Assembly (NCBI GenBank): GCA_964374095.1
Contig: CAYJXJ010000061.1
Location: 1-23,146 of the forward strand
DNA: 23,146 nt
Origin: CAYJXJ01 sp964374095
GTDB lineage: Bacteria; Elusimicrobiota; Elusimicrobia; UBA1565; UBA9628
Reading direction: 5' to 3'
Shown here: piece by piece, positions 5,636 through 13,233 of the stretch
Position numbering within the stretch: the stretch's first letter is position 1
How the letters are laid out: the number at the start of each line of letters is the position of its first letter
The notes under the pieces: generated by a model
Told to the model about the DNA's origin: nothing
What the model saw: the letters and a program-made list of their open reading frames with translations, nothing else
Database searches by the model: none
Made by a program: the position numbers and the translations under genes

Positions 5636-5679
5636 GGGTGACGCCGAAGCGAACATTCAACTTTCAAGGCGTGACCCCA
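5636..5679. repeat. Solo imperfect inverted repeat, REP-like
   Basis: 11-bp arms at 5636-5646 and 5669-5679 pair with one mismatch around 22 bases. On the minus strand it begins GGGGTCACGCC, sharing GGGGTCAC with the ends of the transposase element at 9190 and 10274. It probably represents a non-autonomous relative or remnant. Confidence 0.4.
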
Positions 5680-5680
5680 T

Positions 5681-5689
5681 ATTCTATCA
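5681..5689 (-). promoter_or_regulatory. Extended -10-like motif TGATAGAAT (divergent promoter region)
   Basis: This is the same nine bases found just before the starts at 7676 and 18067. On the minus strand it lies 50 bp before the PuuD-like start. The plus-strand gene starts at 5697, so the short gap must carry both promoters. Confidence 0.4.
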
Positions 5690-5696
5690 TGAGCCC

Positions 5697-7181
5697 ATGA
5701 AGGCGCGGACATGGTGCGGCATCGCATTGTTGGCGGCCGCCGGCTGGTGCGCCTACGGCGGTCCCGCCCTCCTGGACCTCGGGTTCTACCACGACGATTG
5801 GTTCACCTTGTCCATCATCCACTTCGCCCCGCCAAGCCTGGAGCATCGCATGGCCACGCTGGCCAACGCCGATGCCACGCAGTGGTTCCGGCCCTTGGAC
5901 ATTCCGCTTTGGTGCGGGCTCTACGCCCTCTTCGGGCTTGATCCCCTGCCCTGGCAGGCATTTCTGCTTCTGGTCAATGTCGGCGGCGCCGTCGCGGCGG
6001 CGCAGGTGGCGCATAGGTACGGCCTCTCCCGGGCCCGCTCCCTCCTCGCCGGACTCCTGTTCCTCGCCTACCCGAGCAAGGACGCGAATCTCTACTGGCC
6101 CCTTAACGTCATCAGCCCGCTCTCGCTTTTGTTGGCGCTGGCCGCGCACCTGCGGGCCCTCGCCTACATCCAGACAGGCCGGGAGGCCTCGCGGTGGGCC
6201 GCGGCGGGGCTCTACCTGGCCTCCGTGGCGACCTATGACCAGACGGCCTTCCTTCCCGCCGCTTGGCTGGCGCACCCGCGCCTCTTCGATGCGGGGGTCG
6301 GCCCGCGCGCGCGCCGGGCATTCCTGACCGCCGGAGCCGCGCTGGCCGCGTTCTTTTCCTACAAGTTCCTTATCGTGCCCTTCGGGCTGGGCATCCCCTA
6401 CAGCAAGACCGTGATACTGTCCCCCTGGAACTTCGTCCGCGCCTATCTGGCCGGGATCAATTCCCTCGCGGGTCCGGAATTGATCCAGGGCACGCTCTTA
6501 TCGCTGTGGCGCGGACTCTCCACCCAGCCCCTCGCTGCGGTCGCGGCCCTGGCTCTTCCGTGGCTGCTGATCTCGCGTCGATGGGAGGGAGATGACGAGC
6601 CGGCTTTCTCATCGAGCCGTGACGCGCTCGTTCTCGTGGGCGCCCTCATGGCGGCCCTGGCCTATCTCCCGGTGGCCTTGAGCGCCTATGTCCCCGCGCC
6701 CCTCAATCACCAGAATCGGATCAATCTCGGGCCCGCGCTCGGCCTGGTCCTGGCCGCCGGCGGCTGCGTGTCGCGGGCCGGGGCCGGACGCCCCTCGGGG
6801 CTGATCCTGGCCGCCGGAGTTCTGCTCGCCGCGCAATGTGGCTCCGCTCTCTCCTGGGCCGAATCCTACCGCCGGCAGGTCGACGTCTGGGGACAGGTGC
6901 TGCGCCTCAAGGAGGCTTGGCCCGCCGACAAGACCTTGCTGGTGCGCTTGCCGGAGCGCTACGTCGACCGCCGCGCGCCGGTCTTCGACGCCTCCTGGGA
7001 CATCACGGGAGCGGTCCGGCTCTGGACCGGCGACGCCCGGCGTCGCGCCCGCACCCTGAACCCGCGCATGCGCTTCGAACCGGATCACATACGCGAGCCT
7101 GGGGAGATGGATATCCGCTACGACGAGGCCCTGGTGCTCGATGTCGCGGCGGGGACCTTGGTTTCCGCCGGCCCACGCTGA
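5697..7181 (+). CDS. Polytopic membrane protein, GT-C-type glycosyltransferase-like
   Basis: Protein of 494 aa with about 10 hydrophobic segments. The first is at 5-22; it is followed by the loop GFYHDDWFTL, which carries the DDW-type acidic pair typical of the first extracytoplasmic loop of GT-C lipid-linked-sugar transferases. Later features include YPSKDANLYWP and a soluble C-terminal part of about 120 aa. GT-C enzymes move a sugar from a polyprenyl-phosphate donor to an acceptor on the periplasmic side. Acceptor and sugar cannot be told from sequence. No Shine-Dalgarno is evident before the ATG at 5697. The gene converges with the CBS-domain gene, with one base between stop codons. It could instead be a related non-catalytic membrane protein. 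Confidence 0.7.
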   Translation: MKARTWCGIALLAAAGWCAYGGPALLDLGFYHDDWFTLSIIHFAPPSLEHRMATLANADATQWFRPLDIPLWCGLYALFGLDPLPWQAFLLLVNVGGAVAAAQVAHRYGLSRARSLLAGLLFLAYPSKDANLYWPLNVISPLSLLLALAAHLRALAYIQTGREASRWAAAGLYLASVATYDQTAFLPAAWLAHPRLFDAGVGPRARRAFLTAGAALAAFFSYKFLIVPFGLGIPYSKTVILSPWNFVRAYLAGINSLAGPELIQGTLLSLWRGLSTQPLAAVAALALPWLLISRRWEGDDEPAFSSSRDALVLVGALMAALAYLPVALSAYVPAPLNHQNRINLGPALGLVLAAGGCVSRAGAGRPSGLILAAGVLLAAQCGSALSWAESYRRQVDVWGQVLRLKEAWPADKTLLVRLPERYVDRRAPVFDASWDITGAVRLWTGDARRRARTLNPRMRFEPDHIREPGEMDIRYDEALVLDVAAGTLVSAGPR

Positions 7182-7182
7182 A

Positions 7183-7620
7183 TCAGCGGGCGGCCTTGCT
7201 CTCCATGTAGTCCACGAAGTATTGCGTGTACTTGTCCTCCCGCAGCACATTTCGCAGGACGGTGGCGAGGTCCGACAGGCTCACGATCCCCACCACCCTC
7301 CCGCCGTCGGTGATCGGCAGATGGCGGAAGCGACCTTCGGCGAGCACGGCGAAAACCCGGTCGAGGGCTTGCGACGACTCGACGCAGACCGGGTTAGGGG
7401 TCATCACTTTCTCGAGCAGGGTGCGGACCGGGTCGAGCCCCCCGGCCACCACTCGGTTGAGGAGATCGCGCTCCGAAAATATGCCGATGGGACGGTCGCC
7501 GTCGGCGACGATGATGCAGCCGATACCGGCCTTTTTCATCGCGTCCGCCGCCTGGCGGACCGTGTCGGTTTTCGTCGCGGTGACGACGTCGCGGATCAAA
7601 ATCTTCGCCGTGTGAGCCAT
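7183..7620 (-). CDS. CBS-domain pair protein
   Basis: This 145-residue cytosolic protein is made of two CBS motifs, about 8-65 and 75-135. Recognisable blocks are TVRQAADAMKKAGIGCIIVADGDRPIG with FSERDLL, then VMTPNPVCVESSQALD with RHLPITDGGRVVGIVSLSDL. Such stand-alone pairs usually bind adenine nucleotides and act as energy or ligand sensors for partners. The ATG at 7620 is chosen because AAGAGGAGG, a strong ribosome site, lies just before it, and because the CBS fold begins here; the extra upstream codons are not conserved in kind. The gene is divergent from the transglutaminase-like gene, whose start is 55 bp away. The partner protein is unknown. Confidence 0.9.
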   Translation of the reverse strand: MAHTAKILIRDVVTATKTDTVRQAADAMKKAGIGCIIVADGDRPIGIFSERDLLNRVVAGGLDPVRTLLEKVMTPNPVCVESSQALDRVFAVLAEGRFRHLPITDGGRVVGIVSLSDLATVLRNVLREDKYTQYFVDYMESKAAR

Positions 7621-7658
7621 CGGTTCCTCCTCTTCAAGCTGGGGGATTATATTATTTT

Positions 7659-7667
7659 TGATAGAAT
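7659..7667 (+). promoter_or_regulatory. Extended -10-like motif TGATAGAAT
   Basis: TAGAAT at 7662-7667 ends eight bases before the ATG at 7676, so a transcript from it would have almost no leader. The same nine bases precede 18067 at nearly the same distance. No -35 hexamer is evident. Confidence 0.45.
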
Positions 7668-7675
7668 GGGGCCTC

Positions 7676-8629
7676 ATGGCCCTCTCTCAGCGGCATGCCG
7701 CTTGGCTCTCCGCCGTCCTTGCCGCATCCGCGGGCTCCTCCTACCGGCTCGGCGGGTCTCTCCAAGGCGGCCTCGGGACCAGGGGGCCCATCCGCGTCGG
7801 CCCGCCGCCGTTCGAGGCGGTCACTTTCGAACAGTCGGCCGGCGGTGGAGAGCTCCCTCGGCCCGCCGGGGCGACGTTCAAGAAATCCATGCTCTCGGAT
7901 GAGATCTACGAACTGCAGTACAAGTTCCAAAACTTCAACCGCCACAAGCTGACCGCTGAGTTCACCGTGGTGCAAGCCGAGCTCGAATCCAGCATCAGCG
8001 AATTCGGCTACAGCAAGGGGGACCTCGACAAGATCTACCAGCAGTACTCCCCGCAGGGCGAAGGCGTCTACACCGCCAAGGTCCATGAATACTTCATGAA
8101 GCGGGGCTTCCGCGTCATTTCGAAAGACACGGTCGTGGCGGACGTCCCGTTGATGGTGCGGCGCAACCTCAAACGGGTCAACGGGATGGCCCTGGCCCTG
8201 CAGCGCCTCGGCGAGGCCCGCAGCTATGACTCCGAAGACCTGATTGGCGCGGCCACGGCCATGGTCCAGACTTCCATGGCTTACCGCCTGCCACCGACCA
8301 TCGAGAACGGGCGAAATATCGGCGGGATTCACCCGCCGCCCAAGGCCCTGGTGGACGGCTGGGGAGACTGTGACACGAAGTCCGCGCTCCTGGCCACGGT
8401 GCTGGCCAATTGGCGCGGCATCCGCGGCGTGGGCGTGGCCCTGCCCCAGCACTACCTGATCGGCATCGCCCGCATCCCGCGCCAAGGGGACATGTTCGTC
8501 GAGCACGGCGGGGTTCAATACATCTTGATCGAGCCCGCCGGCCCAGCCTGGCTTCCTCCGGGCACCGTGACCGACGACACGGTGGCCTTGATCAACGCCG
8601 CCCACGGCATCCCGATACAACCCTTTTAA
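7676..8629 (+). CDS. Transglutaminase-like cysteine protease/transferase, probably secreted
   Basis: Protein of 317 aa from the ATG at 7676. A short hydrophobic N-terminus (about 9-20) suggests export. Residues about 70-200 are helical with no family I recognise. The transglutaminase-like core follows: GWGDCDTKSALLATVLANW with the catalytic Cys at about 232, QHYLIGIAR with His at about 259, and ILIEPAGP with an acidic residue at about 286 as third triad member (Glu in place of the usual Asp). Such enzymes cleave or form amide bonds; the substrate is unknown. The next gene, a DUF350 membrane protein, follows 19 bp later on the same strand, and the two probably work together at the membrane. 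A TTG at 7658 in frame is an alternative start but lies inside the promoter-like motif. Confidence 0.8.
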   Translation: MALSQRHAAWLSAVLAASAGSSYRLGGSLQGGLGTRGPIRVGPPPFEAVTFEQSAGGGELPRPAGATFKKSMLSDEIYELQYKFQNFNRHKLTAEFTVVQAELESSISEFGYSKGDLDKIYQQYSPQGEGVYTAKVHEYFMKRGFRVISKDTVVADVPLMVRRNLKRVNGMALALQRLGEARSYDSEDLIGAATAMVQTSMAYRLPPTIENGRNIGGIHPPPKALVDGWGDCDTKSALLATVLANWRGIRGVGVALPQHYLIGIARIPRQGDMFVEHGGVQYILIEPAGPAWLPPGTVTDDTVALINAAHGIPIQPF

Positions 8630-8648
8630 CCGCCTAGGAGAGAAAAAC

Positions 8649-9188
8649 ATGTACGTGACCCGAGTTCTCGTCAGCGCCTTCGAGCTCATCCTCACGGTCG
8701 TCATGTCGGTGCTGGTGATCTACACCAACTACTGGCTGGTGAGCATCACCAATCCCGACTATGATGAGGATGAGGAGCTTAAAAAAGGGAACCTGGCCAT
8801 CGCGATCCTCTTGGCCGGGATGCTGCTCGCCACCGGCTTCATGGTCAAACAGGGCCTGGATCCGGTCATCAGCATGATCCGCCTGCATTTCATGACTCCC
8901 CAGGCGGACGGACTGGGCGCGGGCCGCATGTTCTTGTTCGCCGCGTCGCAGATGGTCATGGTCTTTGTCGTCACGGTGCTGACCCTGTCCTTCTCCCTGC
9001 GATTCTACGGCAAGCTCACCAGCCGCATCCAGGAGGGCCTCGAACTCAGGAAGGGCAACGTGGCGGTGGGCGTCGTGCTCTGCAGCGTGGTCCTGCTGGT
9101 CGCGATGTACGTCAGCGACGGCATCGGCTCCCTGTCCAAGGCCCTGATCCCCCAGCCCTCCATCGGCCGCGTCCAAATCATGCGCTGA
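8649..9188 (+). CDS. DUF350 (UPF0719) membrane protein with internal duplication
   Basis: Integral membrane protein of 179 aa with six hydrophobic segments. It is built from two DUF350 units: the first includes ELKKGNLAIAILLAGMLLATG (about 44-64) and the second ELRKGNVAVGVVLCSVVLLVA (about 131-151), a clear internal repeat. DUF350 proteins have no settled function; relatives occur beside amide-ligase or polyamine-related genes. GGAGAG lies before the ATG, and the gap to the transglutaminase-like gene is 19 bp, so the pair is an operon. The stop codon is followed one base later by the transposase element. Confidence 0.85.
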   Translation: MYVTRVLVSAFELILTVVMSVLVIYTNYWLVSITNPDYDEDEELKKGNLAIAILLAGMLLATGFMVKQGLDPVISMIRLHFMTPQADGLGAGRMFLFAASQMVMVFVVTVLTLSFSLRFYGKLTSRIQEGLELRKGNVAVGVVLCSVVLLVAMYVSDGIGSLSKALIPQPSIGRVQIMR

Positions 9189-9189
9189 T

Positions 9190-9215
9190 GGGGTCACATC
9201 CTAACATCTGACAAA
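9190..9215. repeat. Left terminal inverted repeat of the transposase element
   Basis: 26 bases, perfect reverse complement of 10249-10274. It begins GGGGTCACATCC. The transposase stop codon (9201-9203) lies inside it. Confidence 0.85.
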
Positions 9216-10208
9216 CTCGGCTGTCCCCGCAGGCTGGGGCCCCTGGGTGGAGGCTGCCAACTTCAAATCACGCTCCAGGATACTTAGAATCTGGGCGAGC
9301 CCCGGATCATTTGCAATGATGGGTCGGAAGCGCTTAAGCGCCTGCGTAACAGCGCCGGCATTCATCCCAAATCTAGCCGCAATTTCGACGATTTTCAACC
9401 CGGCGGCTTCCCGCAGCATATGAATAGCCGTCATTTTCTCGACCGAGTTCTTCCAGCCAGGCCCCCTACTGGAAGCGTGGCCCGCTAGATGTCGACCGAC
9501 TGCGTCAAGCACCGTCTCTGGAGTAGGGCGCTCGATTAGCTCGTCGCGGTAGGCAAAATCGTTGTTCTGCAGAACAGTCCCGCTCGATTTTTGTCGCATT
9601 CGGTGGACAAATTCTTTCGATCCAAAGAAGCTTTGGCCGACCGAATCCTCCCAGGGATCATCCTGTGTGCAAGCCTCAAGGAACCGCCGGTAATCCAACC
9701 GAGGATCCGCGGAGCCAACGAGGTAGCCCAGGGTCTGGTCCGTCTTCAGCCAGCTTGCCGGCTCAACCAGCCCGAGCAGTTCCCGGCAGCTGCTCCAAGG
9801 ATAGTCCCAGGGCTTTTCAACTAAGCCCGCCTTTACTGGATTCTGGTGGATATACCGGCTCACCGCCAACCAGTAGGCATTACCGTCGATCAGGAGGGCC
9901 TTAAACCGACCCTGGAACACATGGCCGACGCGGTCATACCGATAGTTGAAAAATTGGCTGTAGACCCCGTTGATCAATTGAAGCCCTCTTGAGAGGCCGC
10001 CCTCCGCCGTTTCCAGAAGAATGTGATAATGATTCGGCATCAGGGCATAGGCGTGATAGGCGAATGCGTACCGGCGTGCGGCGAGAGCCAACAACCGCAG
10101 GAACTCTCCACGATCGATATCATCGAGGAATATCCTCTGCTGGGCGTTTCCGCGGCCCATCACGTGGTAGTAGGCGCCAGGAAACTCGATACGAAGGGCA
10201 CGCGCCAT
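9201..10208 (-). CDS. REP-associated tyrosine transposase (Y1/HUH)
   Basis: Protein of 335 aa. The N-terminal Y1 transposase domain runs from MARALRIEFPGAYYHVMGRGN, with the HUH motif in MPNHYHILLE (about 57-66). It continues through SQFFNYRYDRVGHVFQGRFKA and YIHQNPVKAGLV, with the nucleophile Tyr expected in the YR-YDRVG or YWLAVSRYIHQNP part. The C-terminal half (about 225-305) contains a helix-turn-helix-like segment (LREAAGLKIVEIAARFGM) resembling the DnaA C-terminal domain seen in some members. Such enzymes nick and join single-stranded DNA at palindromic REP ends. Its stop lies in the left inverted repeat. It is intact and could be active. Confidence 0.92.
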   Translation of the reverse strand: MARALRIEFPGAYYHVMGRGNAQQRIFLDDIDRGEFLRLLALAARRYAFAYHAYALMPNHYHILLETAEGGLSRGLQLINGVYSQFFNYRYDRVGHVFQGRFKALLIDGNAYWLAVSRYIHQNPVKAGLVEKPWDYPWSSCRELLGLVEPASWLKTDQTLGYLVGSADPRLDYRRFLEACTQDDPWEDSVGQSFFGSKEFVHRMRQKSSGTVLQNNDFAYRDELIERPTPETVLDAVGRHLAGHASSRGPGWKNSVEKMTAIHMLREAAGLKIVEIAARFGMNAGAVTQALKRFRPIIANDPGLAQILSILERDLKLAASTQGPQPAGTAEFVRC

Positions 10209-10248
10209 GCCCCTTATACGATTTACCCCCCCAAAAAGTTCCCGCTAA

Positions 10249-10274
10249 TTTGTCAGATGTTAGGATGTGACCCC
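10249..10274. repeat. Right terminal inverted repeat of the transposase element
   Basis: 26 bases, perfect reverse complement of 9190-9215. On the minus strand it encodes the final SHPNI and stop of the methyltransferase frame. Confidence 0.85.
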
Positions 10275-10945
10275 AGCCGGAAGATGAGGACCTGGATTAA
10301 GCAGAGGGGCCGCAGGGGCGGCCAGCGGCTGAGGGCGTTTAGGGCGGCGCTTAGGAGAGGCACTTTCTTGGGCGCGAGCATCCGGCCCCCCAAGCGCAAG
10401 AGGGCGTAACCGTGCTTGGCGGTGAGCGCGATCAGGTCCTTGGCGCCGATCCACTCGTGATCCCCCTCGGGGAGCTTGAGGCCCAGGGTCTCGGCCGAAT
10501 GCAGGACGGGGGCCCAAAGGGGGTTGGCGCAGGTCACGACGTAACGCGTCTGGGCGTCTCCGTAGGATTTGAGTCCTTCCAACGCCGCATCGAGGTCGGG
10601 AAGATGTTCGATGACGTCGCTCAGCATCACGTACTCATAGGGTTCCCGCCGGGAGGGCTTGGCGATGTCCTCGGCCCGGAATTCGAGCTCAGGGTGTCGG
10701 CGAGACGCCAATTCGGCCATTCGGGGGCTCAGATCGAGCCCGGTCCCACGGCGCGGGCGCACGCTGGCCAGGAGCGTCCCCGTCCCGCAGCCCACGTCCA
10801 GGACCAGGGAACCCGGGGGAACAACTTCGCCGTAGATCGCCCGGAGAGTTTCGTAATAGTACGACTGCCGTTCCTTGCCCGCGTCGTATTGATCGGCGAT
10901 CGAATCGAAGTGCTTTCTGACGTTGTCGGTCGCGAAGCGTTCCAT
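10253..10945 (-). CDS. Class I SAM-dependent methyltransferase, C-terminus altered by insertion
   Basis: Protein of 230 aa. The Rossmann SAM site is LVLDVGCGTGTLLAS (about 48-62), followed by the acidic GLDLSPRMAELA, motif EFRAEDIAK and post-motif VMLSDVIEHLPDLDAAL. These are standard for UbiE/Coq5-like small-molecule or lipid methyltransferases. A hydrophobic C-terminal stretch (PLCLIQVLIFRL) may contact membrane. The ATG at 10945 overlaps the cyclase stop (TGATG), so the gene is the last of the coupled operon. The final five residues and stop come from the transposon end, so the native C-terminus is probably replaced, although all catalytic motifs remain. The substrate is unknown. Confidence 0.88.
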   Translation of the reverse strand: MERFATDNVRKHFDSIADQYDAGKERQSYYYETLRAIYGEVVPPGSLVLDVGCGTGTLLASVRPRRGTGLDLSPRMAELASRRHPELEFRAEDIAKPSRREPYEYVMLSDVIEHLPDLDAALEGLKSYGDAQTRYVVTCANPLWAPVLHSAETLGLKLPEGDHEWIGAKDLIALTAKHGYALLRLGGRMLAPKKVPLLSAALNALSRWPPLRPLCLIQVLIFRLGSHPNI

Positions 10946-13233
10946 CAAGCCGCCTCGGCCAGAACCGAGAGCGCCGGGAAAATTTGGTGCACATCCGCCT
11001 CCGTGGGCATGTCCACCTCCAAGCCGGCCCGGGCCGCCTCCTGGGCGGCCCGCATCAGCCACTCCATCGCCTCCGGGTCCTTGCCGATGCGAAAGTAGCC
11101 CCCCGCCATCTCGTAGTAGATCTCGGCGCGGTGTCGCGACGGCAGGGCCCCGCAATCCAGAGCCTCTCGGAAAATCTCCTGGGCCAGTTCCGGCTCGCCG
11201 CGGATGACTCGTATGCGGGCCATCTTGCGCAAGGCTTCCACTCGAAGGGGATGGCCGCAGCCCAGCGCGTCGAGACACTTGCGGAAGGAGACGAGGGCCC
11301 CGTCCAAATCGTTGGCCGCGATCAGCATGCCGCCCCGTCCGAAGTGAATCTCGGCGGGGGTGACGCCGTCCCGCTCGGCGTCCGCGCCGATGAGTTCGAG
11401 AGCCCTCCCGTAAGCCTGCAGCGCCTCGTCCAAGGCGTAGCGCAAGGCCGATTCCTTCGCCGCGCGCATGACTAAGGGAAAGGCCAGGACCCGGTCACCG
11501 GACTGATAGAAATGGTCGGCGATCCGGCTTAAGGCCGGACCGTGCGGATCGGGAGCAAGCCGGGCGAACGCCTCCCCGGCCCGCCTGTGATAACGCTGGC
11601 GGGCGGGACGCAGCAAGGCTTCGGCGCACACTTCCTGAAGAAGGGCATGCAGAAAACCGTAGGCCTCAGCCCCATCGCAGCCGAGGACCTTGGTGAGGAA
11701 CCGCCTGGACACAAGTTCTTCAAGCAGCGGCGTGATCGGCTCATCCGACGCCGCGACCTCCCTCAGCACGGGCTCGGAGAATTCCATGCCCAGGACGCTG
11801 GCGGCCTGCAGGAGAGAGCGGGCCTCGGGCTTCAACTGGTCGAGCCTTGCCGAGAGCGCCGCTTGGACCGTCTCGGGAATCCGGGGCCGTCCGCGGGATT
11901 CGGCCAGGCACCACGCTCCCCCGCGGCGCTCGAGTTCCCCCCGGTCGGCCAGGCTCCAGACGAGTTCGGTCAAAAAATACGGATTGCCCCCGGAGCGTCG
12001 GATCAGGCTCTCCTTGAACGAATCCGGCAGGGTATTGCGGCCCAAGGATCGCTCGACGACCGCAAGAGCCTCCTTCCCGGCCAAGGGCTTGAGCGCCACC
12101 GGAACGTAGTTCTGGGCCGACAACCAATGCAGGCTGCGGTCGACGGAGGGGCGAAAAGAGGAGAGAATCATCACCGGCGTGTCCCGGAGGCGGTTGACGA
12201 GAAACCCCAGCAGCTCCCAGGCGCCGGAATCCGCGAAGTGCAGATCCTCGAGGGCGAGCAGGACCGGGCGTGAGCCGGCCTCGCGCATCAGCCAGCGCTC
12301 GAAAGCCAGGAAGAACCGGTCCTTCCAATCCGCGGCGCCCGGGGCGGGCGCCTCAACTCCCGCGGCTCGGGAAATCTCGATGAAGACGCCGTAAGGCCCG
12401 AGCCCGCCCGGCGGGCAGCTCACCCGCAGGAGCTTCGGACCGCCGCCGTTGCCGCCGGCGGAATCGGCCAGGAAGCGGGCCACGAGCTGGGTTTTGCCCA
12501 ACCCGGCGTCCCCGACCACGGTCGCCACCGTGGTCTCCCCGCCGCGCGCCGACTCCCAGGCCCCCTCGAGAAGCCGCAGCTCCTTGCGCCGCCCCACGAA
12601 TGCGGACCTGAGCCCCGGGGCGACGGCGCCGGGCGCGGCGCCCTCGCTTTCGACCTGGTAGAGCTGAATCTTGCGCTCCTTTCCCCGGATGGCCCGCGCT
12701 CCGAGCTTTTTGAGCGTGAAAGCCGCGCCCACCAGCCGCGCCGTCTCAGGCCCGATCCATACCCGTCCTGGTTCGGCGTCGTGCTCGATGCGGGAGGCGG
12801 TGTTGACCGAGTCGCCCATCACCGTGAAATCATGGCGCTGAAGGGACCCCACTTCCCCCGCGAGAACCAGGCCGGTGTTGATGCCGACCCGCATCGAGAC
12901 CCCCAGGCCCTGGGAACGACGCAGCTCCTCGCCAAAGGCCGCCAGCGCGACTTGGAGCTTCAGGCCCGCGCGAACGGCGCGGATGGCGTCATCCTCCTTC
13001 GAAATCGGGACGCCGAAAAGAGCCATGAGACAGTCCCCGACGTACTTATCGACCACCCCTCCCTGATCATAGACGACCTGGGAGAGCAGGCCGAAGGCCC
13101 GGTTCATGATCTCGCGGACTTCCTCCGGATCGAGGCGTTCGGACATGGCGGTGAATCCCTTGACGTCGGCGAAGAGGATCGTCACGACCCGCCGCTCCCC
13201 GCCCTCGAGGCCGGCGCCGGGCGGGTCGATCAT
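10945..13233 (-). CDS. Adenylate cyclase-AAA ATPase-helical repeat signalling protein
   Basis: Protein of 762 aa. A class III nucleotide cyclase domain (about 12-195) shows metal-binding FADVKGFT (21-28) and KYVGDCLMALFG (63-74), and VMGDSVNTASRIE (138-150). The Lys before YVGD and the Asp of GDSVN fit ATP specificity. A STAND/AAA-type ATPase follows (about 210-480), with Walker A GDAGLGKT (241-248) and Walker B LLALEDLHFAD. The C-terminal third is helical (LDEALQAYGRALELI and similar), probably TPR. Such fusions act as cytosolic signal integrators that make cAMP. The ATG at 13233 overlaps the FIST stop (ATGA). The open frame extends 123 codons further upstream, but that part is antisense-like Arg/Pro-rich filler and overlaps the FIST gene. 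Confidence 0.92.
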   Translation of the reverse strand: MIDPPGAGLEGGERRVVTILFADVKGFTAMSERLDPEEVREIMNRAFGLLSQVVYDQGGVVDKYVGDCLMALFGVPISKEDDAIRAVRAGLKLQVALAAFGEELRRSQGLGVSMRVGINTGLVLAGEVGSLQRHDFTVMGDSVNTASRIEHDAEPGRVWIGPETARLVGAAFTLKKLGARAIRGKERKIQLYQVESEGAAPGAVAPGLRSAFVGRRKELRLLEGAWESARGGETTVATVVGDAGLGKTQLVARFLADSAGGNGGGPKLLRVSCPPGGLGPYGVFIEISRAAGVEAPAPGAADWKDRFFLAFERWLMREAGSRPVLLALEDLHFADSGAWELLGFLVNRLRDTPVMILSSFRPSVDRSLHWLSAQNYVPVALKPLAGKEALAVVERSLGRNTLPDSFKESLIRRSGGNPYFLTELVWSLADRGELERRGGAWCLAESRGRPRIPETVQAALSARLDQLKPEARSLLQAASVLGMEFSEPVLREVAASDEPITPLLEELVSRRFLTKVLGCDGAEAYGFLHALLQEVCAEALLRPARQRYHRRAGEAFARLAPDPHGPALSRIADHFYQSGDRVLAFPLVMRAAKESALRYALDEALQAYGRALELIGADAERDGVTPAEIHFGRGGMLIAANDLDGALVSFRKCLDALGCGHPLRVEALRKMARIRVIRGEPELAQEIFREALDCGALPSRHRAEIYYEMAGGYFRIGKDPEAMEWLMRAAQEAARAGLEVDMPTEADVHQIFPALSVLAEAA

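Larger units (their letters stand above)
9190..10274 (-). mobile_element. REP-associated tyrosine transposase element (IS200/IS605-like Y1 family)
   Basis: A 1085-bp unit bounded by perfect 26-bp inverted repeats and containing one transposase gene. It lies between the 3' ends of two convergent genes. The right repeat supplies the last five codons and stop of the methyltransferase. No target-site duplication is obvious, as expected for single-strand Y1 transposition. Confidence 0.82.
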
